64,000 bases of DNA, taken from assembly GCF_007565055.1 (NCBI RefSeq), contig NC_044551.1, positions 91,232,089 through 91,296,088 on the forward strand, given 5' to 3'. The translations under genes were made by a program, and so were the position numbers. Shown piece by piece: positions 46,871 to 59,021 of the stretch. A model generated the notes under the pieces. That model saw nothing but the letters and a program-made list of their open reading frames with translations. It did not search any database and was not told where the DNA came from. This DNA comes from Rhinopithecus roxellana. Its lineage: Eukaryota; Chordata; Mammalia; Primates; Cercopithecidae. The first letter of the stretch is position 1. Every line of letters starts with the position of its first letter.

Positions 46871-48449
46871 AATCAGATTCTTTTCAGATACGCAAATGTT
46901 ATGGGAATTTGTGACCACTAGACCTATCTTACTAGAGGTCCTTGAGTGAGTGATAAACATGGAAAGGTAAAACCGTTACTGACCAGCACAAAAGCACACT
47001 TAAGTACATAGACCATTGGTACTATAAAGACACCACACAATCAAGTCTGCATAATAACCAGCTAATAATATGATGACAGGATCAAACTTGCACATGTCAA
47101 TATTAACTTTGAATTTAAATGGGATAAACATCTCAATTAAAATGCAGAGTAGTAAGTTGTATAAAGAAGCAAGACCCAACTATATGCTGTTTATAAGAGA
47201 CCTATTTGACATGTAATGACACCCATAGGCTCAAAGTAAAGGGATAGAGAAACACTGGCAAACAAAACGGAAAACAGAAAAAAAGCAGGAGTTGCTATTC
47301 TAATTTCAGACAAAACAGAGTTTAAATAAACAATGATCAAAAAAGACAAAGAAGGGAATGAAAGAATGGTAAAGGGTTCAATTCAAAAGAAGACCTAACT
47401 ATCCTAAATAAATGTGCACTCAACACAGGAGCACCCAGATTTGTAAACCAAGTTCTTAGACATCTACAAAGAGACTTTGATAACCGTACAATAATAGTGG
47501 GAAACCTCAACATGCCACTGACAGTATTAGACAGATCATCAAGGCAGAAAACTAACAAACGTATTCAGGATTTGCTCTCTATATTTGACCAAATGGTCCT
47601 AAGAAACTTCTACAGAACTCTCCACCCAAAACAACAGAATATATATTCTTCTCATCTGCACATTTCACATACCTCTAAAATCAACCACACAATGGCCAGC
47701 AAATTTGCCTCAGCAAATTTTAAACAACCAAAATTATACCAAACACTCTCTCAGACCACAGCACAGTAAAAATAGAAATAAATACTAAGAAAATCACTCA
47801 AACCAATACAATTACATAGAAATTAAACAACCTGCTCCTGAATGACTTTTGGGTAAACAATGAAATTAAGATAGAAACCAAGAAATTCTTTGAAACTAAT
47901 GAAAACAAAGTGACAGCACACTAGAATCTCTGGAACACAGCTAAAGCAGTGTTAAGAGGGAAGTTTATAGATGCAAAGGCCCACATCAAAAAGTTAGAAA
48001 GATTTCAAATTAACAACTAACATCACAGCTAGAGAAACCAGAGAAACAAGACTGAACCACTCCCAAAGCTGTCAGAAGGCAAGAAATAACTAAAAGCAAA
48101 GCAGAACTGAAAGAAATTAAGAAACAACCCAAAAAAAAAAAAAGCATATAAAAGATCAAAGAATCTATAAACTGGTTTTTTGAAAGAATAAATAAGATTG
48201 TTAGACCACTAGCTAGACTAATTTAAAAAGAGAAAAGATCAAAATAAACACAATGAGAAATTAAAAAGGGGCTATTACTACCAACCCCACAGAAATTAAA
48301 AAAAAAAAAAACCTGAGAGATTATTATAAACACCTCCATGCACACAAACTAGACAAACTAGAGGAAATTGTTAAACTCCTGGAAACATACAACTTCCCAA
48401 GATTGAATCAAGAAGAAATTAAATCCCTGAACAGGCCAACCATGAGTTC

Positions 48450-48836
48450 TATTAAATCAAGTTTATCCTAAAGCTCCCTCCCTACATTTTTTAAGTCTGG
48501 CCAAAAGGTTTCTCTGTACATACCGAACTATCACCAAAATGGAGCTATAAACAGACTATAAGTTACTCTTGTGCCAATCACTGAGTTTGGGCCAATTGAA
48601 GAGGGCAAATGTTGAAACTGTGTTTAAATAAGATAAATTCTGAGCTGTTTCTGTGCCTTACTACTGTTTTCTGTATATCACTTTCCCTTTTCTGTCTATT
48701 AATCTTCTTCCACCATTTGGTTGCACTGGCATCTCTCTGAGCCTACTTTGGCTCAGGAGGCTGCCCACTTCATGAATCATTCTTTGCTTAAATAAACTCT
48801 GTTAAATTTAATTTGGCTAAGGTTTCTTTTTAAACA
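48450..48836 (+). mobile_element. Solo LTR, ERV1-like, inserted in L1 ORF2
   Basis: 387 bases foreign to L1, bounded by a 4-base direct repeat GTTC (48446-48449 and 48837-48840) that restores the L1 reading when removed once. The end has 'cttcatgaatcattctttgc' with an AATAAA poly(A) signal at about 48791, then 'ctctgttaaatttaatttgg' and a final ACA. This resembles gammaretrovirus-like (ERV1) LTR ends. The first bases do not show a clean TG. No internal retroviral sequence is present. Confidence 0.8.
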
Positions 48837-50054
48837 GTTCCAAAACTGAAGCAGTAATAAAAAGCCTGCCAACCAGAAAAAGCTTAGAACCAGACAGATT
48901 CACAGCCAAATTCCACCAGATGTATAAAGAAGAGCTGGTACCATTCCTACTGAAACTATTCCAAAAAATTAAGAAGGAAGGACTCCTCCCTAACTCATTC
49001 TATGAAGGCAGCATCATCCTGATACCCAAACCTGGCAAAGATACAACAAAAAAAGAAAACTTTAGGTTAGTATCTTTGATGAACATAGATGCAAAACTCC
49101 TCAACAAAATACTAAGAAACCAAGTCCAGCAGTACATCAAAAAGTTAATCCACCATGATCAAGTAGATTTTATTCTTGGGATGCAAGGTTGGTTCAACTT
49201 ATGTAAAACAATAAATGTGATTCACTACATAAAGAGAACCACAAACGAAAAGAACACGATTATCTCAATAGATGTAGAAAAGGCATTTGATATCATTCAA
49301 CATCACTTCATGTTAAAAACCCCCAACAAAGTAGGCACTGAAGGAACATACTTCAAAATAATAAGAGCCATTTATGACAAACCCACAGCCAACATTGTAC
49401 TAAATGGGCAAAAGGTGGGAGCATTCCCTTTGAAAACCAGAACAAGACAAGGATTTCAACTCTCACCACTCCTATTCAACACAGTACTGAAAATTCTAGC
49501 CAAAAAATCAGGCAAGAGAAATAAAGAAAAGGCATCCAAATAGAAGAGAGGAAGACAAACTATCCCTGTTGACAGACAATATGATTTACATCTAGAAAAC
49601 CCCATAGTCTCTGACCAAAGCTCCTAGATCTGATAAACAAATTCAGCAGTTTCAGGATACGAAATCAATGTAAAAAGTCAGCAGCATTTCCAAACATCAA
49701 CAATGTCCAAGCTGAGAGCCAAATCAATAATGCAATCCCATTAACAATAGCCACAAAAAGAATAAAATACCTAAGAATATAGCTAACCAGGGATATGAAA
49801 TATCTCTACAATGAGAATTACAAAATAGTGCTTAAAGAACTCAGAGATGACACAAACAAATGGAAAAATATCCCATGTTCATGGACAGGAACTATCAATA
49901 TCACTAAAATGGCCATATTGCCCAAAGCAATTTACAGATTCAATGCTATTCCTATCAAACTACCAACATCATTCTTCACAAAACTAGAAAAAAAACTATT
50001 TTAAAATTCATGTAGAAGCAAAAAAGAGCCCCAATAGCCAAGGCAATCCTAAGC

Positions 50055-50059
50055 AAAAA

Positions 50060-50098
<39 letters not shown>

Positions 50099-50099
50099 A
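50055..50099. repeat. (AAAT)n microsatellite inside L1
   Basis: About 11 units replacing the short A-rich stretch that L1 ORF2 has between 'aagcaaaaa' and 'aagctggagg'. Confidence 0.95.
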
Positions 50100-51577
50100 G
50101 CTGGAGGCATCCCATTACCCAACTTCAAACTATACTACAACACAACAGTAAACAAACCAGCATGGTACTAGTACAAAAACAGGCACATAGACCAATGGGA
50201 CAGAAGACAGAGCCCAGAAATAATACTTCACACCTACAACCATGTGATCTTTGATGAAGTCAACAAAAACAAGCAATAGGGGAAGGACTCCCTATTCAAT
50301 AAATGATGGTGGGATAACTGACTAACCATATGCAGAAGATTGATGCCAGACCCCTTCCTTACATTACATACAACATTTAACTGATGATAAATCCAAGAGT
50401 TAAATATAAAACCTAAAATTGTAAAAACCCTTGAAGGTAACCTAGGACATGCCATTCTGAATATAGGCCCTGACAAACATTTCATGATGAAGATGCCAAA
50501 AGCAATTGCAACAAAAACAAGAATTGACAAATGGGATCTAATTAAGAGCTTCTGCATGGCAAAACACATAATCAACAGAGTAAACAGACAACCTACAGAA
50601 TAGGAGAAAATATTTGCAATCCACACATCTGACAAAGTTCTAATATGCAGAATCTATACGGAACTTAAACAAATTTATAAGCAAAAACCAAACGACCCCA
50701 TCAAAAAGTGGGCAAAGGACATGAACAGACATTTTCAAGAGAAGACATACACACAATCAAGAATCATCTGAAAAAATGCCCAATATCACTAATAATTAGA
50801 CAAATGCAAATCAATACCACAATGAGATACTGTCTTATACCAGTAAAAATGGCTATTAATAAAAAAGTAAAAAATAACAGATGCTGGCAAGGTTGCAGAG
50901 AAAAGGGAACGTTTATATACAGCTGGTTGACACTGGTTAAAATGTAAATTAATTGAGTCATTGTGAAAAGCAGTGTGGTGATTTTTCAAAGAACTTATAA
51001 CAGAAGTAGCATCTGACCTGGCAATCCCATTATTGGGTATATACCCAAAGGAACAGAAATCATTCTCCCATAAAGACACATGAACATGTATGTTCATTGC
51101 AGCACTATTCACAATAGCAAAGACATGGAATCAACTTAAGTGCCCATCAATGGAAGATTGGATAAAGAAAAGGTAGTACATATACACCATGGAATACCAC
51201 ACAGCCATATTACGAATAAGATCACGTCCTTTGCAGCAACATGGAGGAAGCTAGAGGCAGTACCCTAAGCAAACTAATGCAAGGAAAGAAAACCACACAT
51301 TGCATGTTCTCAGTTATAAGTAGGAGCTAAAGATTCATTACACATGAACACAAAGAAGGGAACAATAGACACTGAGGCCTACTTAAGGGTGGATGGTGAG
51401 AGGAGGGAGAGTATCAAAAAACTACCTAGTGGGTACTACTATTCTTATTACCTGGGTAACGAAATAATCTGTACACCAAGCCCATGTGACATGCAATTTA
51501 CCTATATAACAAACCTGCACATGTGCCCCTGAAGCTAAAATAAAAGCTAATAAATAAATAAATAATTTAGGCTTAAG

Positions 51578-52687
51578 GGTACATTAATATGCTCATAATT
51601 TAAATATACGCGCAGAAGGAAGTCAGTGGAAGGAGATACAACAAAACCTAACTGTGTAGGCATTATGGTTTTTCTTATTTATGCTTTTCCCTATAATTTT
51701 CTACACTAATAAATGTTATAAAATCATCACATATTTGTATCTAAGTGGCTTCTTTAAACCCCACTATTTTTTATTTATAAATACTGAAATTCAAAGTATA
51801 AAAATCAAAATAAGTATTTTAAGAGATTTTTTAAATTATATATTTTATTTCTTAACCAATAAAGGAAGCTGGGAAAAAAACAAACAGTTTTTTTCCAGAA
51901 AAAGGGAAATGCAAAAGCTTAGTGTTACCAGAGGTTTGCTTTTCCAGTTCAGATCCCTCTCTTGGGGATAAGCGATGAAGGCAACAAGGGCAAGGAATTT
52001 CGCCTGTGCGCAAACAAAATTCTTCTTGCTGTCCCTTGTGGCAGTTTTCCATCCCGTCTAATGGAATGGCTCTGAACCAACTGAGGCTGCTCCTCAGGCC
52101 CAGGAAAACTCGTCCCCTAAATGTGAGCAGGAAGGAATAGCTGCAGCCCAGTCCCTGCACCCACCCATTGGCTCCCACCCAATGCTCCAGCCTCTCTGTC
52201 TAAGCCAGGAGATGCTGGAGGCTCTGCTGAAATCTTTTCATGCACTTCTGAGAAGAGGTGATCCTTCACAAATCATGACATCAGCAATATGGTCCTCTCA
52301 AAGTATCTGGCATCTGGATGGCTATCTTCTCTAGTTTTCAATGCTGATACAGGGATTGAGCATAGACATACGTGTAACAAAAATATGGAATAGCCCCAAT
52401 AACTGTATTTTATATGCCAGCTAAGTCTGGACCTACTGGAGAGTCAGGTCCTATGCTCACATGCCATTCAGTCTTCAATAAAGCAGTATATTATGGTAGC
52501 ATATTCTGGAATATTTCAAATATTTTAAAAGATATACAGAATATTATGATAAACAACAGTATACCAACCACATGGCTTAAGAAACAAATAAGTACATCCC
52601 ACATAGTCCTACACACCACATAATCCACATACAATTAATCTTCCCCCGGTATAATGTTTATATAAAAATTATATATGGTTAGAACTT
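51578..52687. other. Unique sequence, no gene recognised
   Basis: About 1.1 kb. The 96- and 108-codon frames at 51681-51971 and 51852-52178 lie on opposite strands and carry no known domain. Confidence 0.5.
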
Positions 52688-52865
52688 GGGGCCAGATGGT
52701 GTAGGCTTAAGTGTAATCTCTACCACACAATTAGATAACCTTAAATAAGTTACTTTACCTCTCCATGCTTCTGTTCATCATCCATATTATGAGCTGATAA
52801 TAGTATCTACCTCACAAAGATGTATGAATATTATATGAGTTTAATATATGTAACTGTATTTAATT
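52688..52865 (+). mobile_element. MIR SINE, sense
   Basis: 'tctaccacacaattagataa', 'ccttaaataagttactttac', 'ctctccatgcttctgttcat' and 'gataatagtatctacctcac' follow MIR sense order. Confidence 0.85.
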
Positions 52866-53014
52866 ACATACACATGCATTCAGTTACATATATTAACTAG
52901 AATTCTACAGTCCTGAAGATCATTTCTTAATTATACTACTTTCTTAGACTACTATCTTTCTAACTCCTATTCCATTTTTCACATAACCCAGAAATTCATT
53001 ATTTAAACATTAAA

Positions 53015-53560
53015 TTATGGGAACAAGGGAAGAACATCTCTCTCCTCACTTCTATTCAAGATTATACTGGGAGTTCTAGCTGATGCTACAACACAAGAAA
53101 AGGAAATTAAGTGTATAAGGTCCAGAAAAGGGAAAATAAAACCGCCTTTGTAGCTGACATTCTTGTATATGTGAAAAATTTTAAAGCATCAACAATTTAA
53201 AAATCATAATGCTCATAAGTCATTATAGCAAGATTAAGGATACAAGGTTAATTTACAAAAGTTTATATATATATATATGAACAATTGAAATTTGATATTG
53301 AAAATAAAAGCCCACTTATAACACCCAAAACTGAAATAATATATATATATCTAATATATATATGTAATTTATGTACAGAAAACTCTGATGAAATAAATCA
53401 AAGAAGACCAAAATAAGTGGAGAGATATCCAATGTTCACAGATTGGAAGAATAGATGTTGTTAATATGCTAATATATTCCAACTTGATCCATAAATTCAT
53501 CCTAATCCCAATCAAAATCCTAGCAGGTTATTTTGTAGATATCAACAAACTTATTCTACA
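53015..53560 (+). mobile_element. Old L1M, sense, segment 1 (reverse-transcriptase region)
   Basis: Starts in the ORF2 RQG..LSPLLFN-coding region ('cttctattcaagattatact', 'gggagttctagctgatgc'). It runs through 'aggatacaaggttaatttac' and 'gagagatatccaatgttcac' to 'atcctaatcccaatcaaaat'. Heavily decayed. AT microsatellites at about 53262-53279 and 53338-53365 have grown inside. Continues at 54524. Confidence 0.85.
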
Positions 53561-53640
53561 ATATATACATATAGAAACACAATTCATTCTTGTATGTTTA
53601 TTAGTACCCTGCAACTTTAGTGAATCCATTTATTATTTCT

Positions 53641-53939
53641 TTTTTTCTTTTTTTTCTTTTTGAAACAGAGTCTCTCTCTGTCACCAGGCTGGAGTGCAGT
53701 GGCGTAATCTCAGCTCACTGCAACCTCTGCCTCCTGGGTTCAAGTAATTCTCCTGCCTCAGCCTCCTGAGTAGCTGGGACCATAGGCGTGCACCACCACA
53801 CCCAGCTAATTTTTGTATTTTTTGTAGAGATGAGGTTTCACCATGTTGGCCAGGATGGTCTCAATCTCTTGACCTCGTGATCCACCCACCTAGGCCTCCC
53901 AAAATGCTGGGATTACAGGCATGAGCCACCATGCCTTGC
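53641..53939 (-). mobile_element. Alu element (AluS-like), antisense
   Basis: Full-length reverse-complement Alu from the T-rich head ('ctttttttctttttgaaac') to 'gagccaccatgccttgc'. The target-site duplication ATTTATTATTTCT precedes it at about 53628-53640 and follows it at about 53943-53955. Confidence 0.97.
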
Positions 53940-53964
53940 ATTATTTATTATTTCTAACAGGTTC

Positions 53965-53968
<4 letters not shown>

Positions 53969-54011
<43 letters not shown>
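53969..54011. repeat. (TG)n microsatellite
   Basis: About 21 uninterrupted TG units within the inverted L1 fragment. Confidence 0.97.
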
Positions 54012-54013
<2 letters not shown>

Positions 54014-54523
54014 AGACTCTGAGATTTTCCACATATGAGATCATGCCATCTGCAAACAGAAATCATTTTACTTCCTCCTTTTAGAGGTGTATGACTTTTA
54101 TTACATTTTCTTGTCTAATTGCTCCGGCTAGGAATTCCAGTGTTATGTTGAATTAAAGTGGTACGAGTGGGCATCCTTGCCTTGCTTATGATCTTAGAAG
54201 AAAAGCTTCTAGTTTTTCACCATTGAATATTATATTAGCTATGAGAGTTTTAAATATAGCCTTCACCATGTTGAGATAAATTCCTTTTATTCCTATCTTG
54301 TTGAGAGATTTAATCCTAAAAGGGTGTTAAAATTTTGTCAATTTTTTGCATCTATGAAGATTTTCATGTGCTTTTACCTTTTATTTTATTAATGTGTCAT
54401 ATCACATTAATTGATTTGCATACATAGAACCATCCTTAAATCCCAAGGATAAATCCCACTTGGTCATGATTATGATACTTTTGATGTGCTGTTGAATTCA
54501 GTTTGCTGGTATTTTGTTGAGGA

Positions 54524-55055
54524 GAAGAAAACTCTATATGGAAATGCCAAAGACAGAATATCCAATACAATGCTGAAGAAGAACAAAGTTGGAGAACTGA
54601 CACTGACTTCAAAACTTACTAAAAAACTGCAGCAATCAAGATAGAGTGGTATGAGTGAAAGAACACACACAGATGAATTGAATATAACAGAAGGCCCAGA
54701 AATAGACCTACATAAAATATTCAATTGAGTTTGACTATGGAGCAAATTTAATTCAACGAAGAAAGGATTGTCTTTTCAACAAATAGTGCTAGAACAATTG
54801 GGTATACATACATGCAAAAAAACATAGACATAGACCTTATAACTTTTACTAAAATTAATGCAAAACAGATTATAAATCCAAATATAAAATGCAATACTAT
54901 AAAACTTCTAGAAGAAAACATAGGAGAAAAATCTATGTAACCTTGGATTTGGAAATAGGATTTTAGATACAATACGAAAAATGTAATCCATAAGAGAAAA
55001 ATTTGATAAATTAGACTTTGCTAAAATTTAAAATGTTGGCTTATGAAAAAACAGT
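54524..55055 (+). mobile_element. Old L1M, sense, segment 2
   Basis: Resumes with 'actctatatggaaatgccaa' and continues through 'gaagaacaaagttggagaac', 'cagaaatagacctacataaa', 'ttcaacaaatagtgctagaa' and 'acttctagaagaaaacatag' to 'tggcttatgaaaaaac'. This is the ORF2 order that follows segment 1. Confidence 0.88.
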
Positions 55056-55672
55056 TTTGGTGGGAGTGTAAATTAGTTCAGCCATTATGGAAGACAGTGT
55101 GGCTATTCCTCAAAGACCAAAACAAGAAATATCATTCAACCCAGCAATCACATTACTGGGTTTTTACCCAAAGGAATATAAATCATTCTACCATAGAGAC
55201 ACATGCCCAGGTATGTTCAATGCAGCACTAGTCATAATAGCAATGACATGCATCAACCTAAATGCCTATCAGTGATAGACTGGATAAAGAAAATGTAGTA
55301 AATACACACAATGCAATACTATGCAGCCATGAAAAAGAATGAGATCATAGACTTTGCAGGAACATGGATGAAGCTGGAAACCACTATCCTTAGCAAACTA
55401 AGGCAGGGACAGAAAACCAAATACTGCATGTTCTCATTTGTAAATGGGAGCTAAATGATGAGAACACATGGGCATAGAGTGGGACAACACACACTAACAC
55501 CTACTGGAGGGTGGAGGGTAGGAGGAGGGAGAGGATCAGGAAAAACAACTAAGGGATACTAGGCTTAATGCCTGGGTGATAAAATAATCTATACAACAAA
55601 CCCCCATGACACAAGTTTACCTATGTAACAACAAACCCGTACTTGTACCCTTGAACTTAAAATAAAGTTACA
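55056..55672 (+). mobile_element. 5'-truncated L1 3' end, sense, inserted in the L1M
   Basis: Much better preserved than its host: 'ttttggtgggagtgtaaatt', 'ggaagacagtgtggctattc', 'aacccagcaatcacattact', 'gactggataaagaaaatgta', then 3' UTR 'gtttacctatgtaac' and 'cttgaacttaaaataaagtt' with an A-rich tail. Confidence 0.92.
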
Positions 55673-56168
55673 AAAAAGAGAATCAAAAGACACGACAGAA
55701 TTAAAAAAAAATTTGCAGGCCTCATATCTTAAAAAGCATTTGTATTCCAAATGTACAAAAACTGAACCAATACCTCACCAAAGATTAGACAAACCAAAGG
55801 CAAACAAGCATGTGAAAAGATAATCAGCATCATACATCATTATGAAAATTCAAATTAAAACATTATGTTACTACTACACACCTATTAGAGTGGCAAGAAT
55901 CCAAAACATTGACAGCACCAAATGCTGGCAAGAATATAGAGCAAAAGGAACTCTCATTGATAGCTGACAGGAATAGAAAATGGTACAGCCACTTTAGAAG
56001 ACTGTTTGACAGTTCCTCACAAAGCTACATGTGGTCTCATCATATGATCCAGTAATGGTGCTCACAGGTATTCACCCAATTGATTAGAAAACTTATGTCC
56101 ATACAAAAGCACACATGTGAATGTTTCATAGCTACTTTATTCATAATCACTAAAACATGGAAACAACT
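55673..56168 (+). mobile_element. Old L1M, sense, segment 3
   Basis: 'gagaatcaaaagacacgaca', 'cttaaaaagcatttgtattc', 'gaaaattcaaattaaaacat', 'cagcaccaaatgctggcaag', 'ggtacagccactttagaaga' and 'taaaacatggaaacaactgg' continue ORF2 exactly where segment 2 stopped. Confidence 0.88.
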
Positions 56169-56260
56169 GGTTGGACATGGCGGCTCATGCCTATAATCCC
56201 AACTACGTGGGTGGCTGAGGTGGGAAGATTGCTTAAGCCCAGGATTTCAAAGCTGCAGTG
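56169..56260 (+). mobile_element. Alu left-arm fragment, sense, fused to L1
   Basis: Starts at the Alu 5' end ('ggttggacatggcggctcat') and stops abruptly after 'agctgcagtg', about 92 bases. The right part of this Alu is not found anywhere after the L1 that follows. Confidence 0.85.
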
Positions 56261-57207
56261 CAAAATTTTTGGAATCTACCCATCTGAAAAAAGTCTAATA
56301 TACAGAATTTACAAGGAACTTAAACATATTTATAAAAAGACAAACAACCCCATTAAAAAAATGGGCAAAGGACATGAACAGACACTTCTCAGAAGAGGAC
56401 ATTAATGTAGCCAACAAACATATAAAAAAAAACTCAATATCACTGATCATTAGAGAAATGCAAATCAAAATCACAGTGAGATACTATCTCATGCCAATCA
56501 GAATGGTGATGATTAAAAAGTCAAGAAACAACAGATGCTGGTGAGTTTGTAGAGAAAAGGGAATCCTTTTACACTGTTGGTGGGAATATAAATTAGTTCA
56601 ACAATTGTAGAAGACAGTGTGGTGATTCCTCAAAGATCTAGAAAGAGAAATACCATTTGACCCAGCAATCCTATTACTGGGTATATACCCAAAGGAATAT
56701 AGATCATTCTATCATAAATATACATGCATGTGTATGTTCATTGCAGCACTACTCACAATAGCAAAGACGTGGAATCAACTCAAATGCCCATCAATGACAG
56801 ACTGGATAAAGAAAATGTGGTATATATACATCATATAATATCATGCAATCATAAAAAGCAACGAGATTATGTCCTCTGCAGGGACATAGATGGACCTGGA
56901 AGCTGTTATCCTCAGCAAACTAACACAGGAACAGAAAATGAAACACCGCATGTTCTCACTTACAAACGGGAGCTGACCAATGAGAACATATGGACACATG
57001 GTGGAGAACAAGACACACTGGGGCCCGTTGAGGGGCTTGGGGGAGGGAGAGGATCAGGAAGAATAGCCAGTGGATGCTGGGCTTAATACCTAGATGATAG
57101 GTTGATGTGTGCAGCAATTCACTATGGCACATGTTTACCTATGTAACAAACTTGTATATCCTGCACATGTACCCTGGAATTTAAAATAAAAATTGATGGA
57201 AAAAAAA
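56261..57207 (+). mobile_element. 5'-truncated L1 3' end, sense, directly joined to the Alu fragment
   Basis: Well-preserved L1: 'ggaatctacccatctgaaaa', 'gggcaaaggacatgaacaga', 'ctggtgagtttgtagagaaa', 'cccagcaatcctattactgg', 3' UTR 'gtttacctatgtaac' and 'gcacatgtaccctgg', and an A-rich end at about 57200. After it the L1M host resumes. Confidence 0.93.
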
Positions 57208-59021
57208 TGGTGTCTTTTAATATGTGAGTGGATAAAATAAACTGCACTGCATCCAGAAAATCAAATATTATTCTGCAATAAAAATAAATGAACTATCAAG
57301 CCACACAAACATGGAGTGACCTTAAATGCCTATTGCTAAGTGAAATGAGCCAATCTGCAAATGCTACATTGTGTCTGATTCCAAATATGTGACATTCTAT
57401 AAAAGACAAAGTATAAAGATGGTAAAATTATCAGCCGTTGTCAGGGGACAGAGGGGGAAAGGAAGGATAATGGGTGAAGCACAGGGGATTTTTAGGACAG
57501 TAAAACTATTCTAAATAATACTGTGATAGCAAATATGTGACATTATGCATTTCTAAAGACCATAGAATGTTATAGCACAAAGAATGAACCTTAGTGAATA
57601 TGAATTTAAAATATCATTTTGAGATTGGGGGATCCCAGGAAGAAATTTAAACCATGACCACAGAATCTAACTGTACTACAAATGTATTAAACATTGATAA
57701 AAGTGAGAAGAAAAGTTTTCGACTTAAGTGACTTTGGAAATGAATAAAGTCTGTGAAACAAAAGGCAACAGGAACAGCACATAAACACTGTACTCCAGTT
57801 GATAAAGTTATATACCAAAAATAAGGGCTACCAATGCTGATACTACTTACATGTACACTGGAATTGAACAATTAAATAAATGAATGTCAGACGGTAGAAT
57901 CCAGGCTTCTCACTGTGGAAGTGAGAATTTATAGACAAACAAGGGGAGGAGGCTAGAATGATACATGTGGAAAGGGATTAGAGCTAGAGACATCAGTATG
58001 ACCTCATGTTTAGCTTAATATAGATATAAATGGTAACATATACATACATATTCATAGATACATGTATATATGAGGGTTAGTATATGCCCCTATATCACCT
58101 TGCTGTGTCAGCTGTGCAGGTCTAAAGAAACAACACCCCAGTAGCAATGAGTACATCCAGTACCCAGATCTTAGGTTCTAATATCTTTCTCCAGTGGAAG
58201 AAACCAGGGCTTCCTGGAGAAATGGCTAATTCTAGTACTGGGGCAGGAAATATACATGATAAGCCTAGAGTATCTTATAGAGTCAGATAGTAAGGAAGTG
58301 CTTAAAGGAAAACCTCGTATTGATGGGAGTCTGTCAAAGGCATCCAGGAGCCACTGAAAAAGTTCCCAAAGACCTAAAGTTTTTAAAGATTGTGTACATC
58401 AAAAGAGTTCTTAGGGACCAATTGGAAAAACATAATATTACTGGACTATAACCCAAAGCATATAATAAATATTCATGAGTCCAAAGAGGTATAAATAAGT
58501 GATTAGTAATTACATACATTTATAAATGGAGAGAAGAGACGGTCTTACACATGGAAGAATTCCTAATAATTTATGTAGATATTCTTTCCTCAAGAAGGGG
58601 GAGCAAAAGTTCCACTCCCTAAAGTGTGAGTTGTGCATAGCAACTATCTTCCAAAAACTGCACTGTGGAAAGGAAGAAAAAAAGAATAACTTTATAGAGG
58701 AGAAACCTGGAAAACACTACCTCAAACAGGTGATCAAGTTCAACATCAACAGCCACAAATTGTGTTGATAATATGGACCTTTGATAAAATGAGATGAAAA
58801 ATGGCACTTTACCTCTATGGTCACTCTTCAAATAATCCATAGCCCCACTCTTCTCATGAAAAAGTCATCAAAAAAATTCCCAATAAAGGGGTATCCTCAA
58901 AAACACCTGACCAGTATTCCCCAAAACTGCCAAGGTCATCAAAGACAAAAAAAGGATCAGAAACTGCCACAGTCAAGAGCAAACTAAGGAGGCATGCCAA
59001 TTAAATCTAATGTGGTATCCT
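57208..59021 (+). mobile_element. Old L1M, sense, segment 4 (ORF2 end and long 3' UTR)
   Basis: 'gagtggataaaataaactgc', 'gaactatcaagccacacaaa' and 'ttgctaagtgaaatgagcca' close ORF2. Then a long 3' UTR with 'gggggatcccaggaagaaat', 'cacataaacactgtactcca', 'caccttgctgtgtcagctg' and 'gtggaagaaaccagggcttc', up to 'ctaatgtggtatcc'. The long 3' UTR is typical of old L1M subfamilies. Confidence 0.8.

Larger units (their letters stand above)
47090..51310 (+). pseudogene. Dead L1 ORF2 (endonuclease-reverse transcriptase), sense, split by an LTR
   Basis: The endonuclease part survives as a 90-codon frame at 47497-47769 with RSSRQK and FYRTLHPK. The reverse-transcriptase part survives at 48920-49543 (207 codons) with IILIPKPGKD, HHDQVDFILGMQ, ISIDVEKAFD and TRTRQG..LSPLLFN. 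The frame breaks at 49543, before the catalytic FADD box. The solo LTR at 48450-48836 separates the endonuclease from the polymerase part. Later ORF2 segments continue with frameshifts to the 3' UTR. An antisense 133-codon frame at 50234-50635 is only the mirror of this region. Confidence 0.9.
45395..51565 (+). mobile_element. LINE-1, nearly complete, sense, inactive
   Basis: About 6.2 kb of primate L1: 5' UTR about 45395-45950, ORF1 about 45960-46870, ORF2 about 47090-51310 and a 3' UTR ending in '(aaat)n' at about 51540-51565. A candidate 12-base target-site duplication (TTTAGACTTCAG at 45383-45394, TTTAGGCTTAAG at 51566-51577, 9 of 12 identical) brackets it. It is interrupted by a solo LTR at 48450-48836 and has an expanded AAAT run at 50055-50099. 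Frameshifts and stops break both frames. Older-primate L1 type, not placed more exactly. Confidence 0.93.
53575..54523 (-). mobile_element. L1 ORF2 fragment in opposite orientation, inside the L1M
   Basis: Antisense L1: 'cttgtatgtttattagtacc', 'ctgcaactttagtgaatcc', 'tctgcaaacagaaatcattt', 'attgctccggctaggaattc', 'gtgggcatccttgccttgct', ending at 'ctggtattttgttgagga'. Both L1 ends are absent, so it is an internal fragment. It is itself split by an Alu. Confidence 0.85.

Noticed and set aside
50234..50635. 133-codon minus-strand open frame
   Set aside because: Antisense reading of the L1 ORF2 region.
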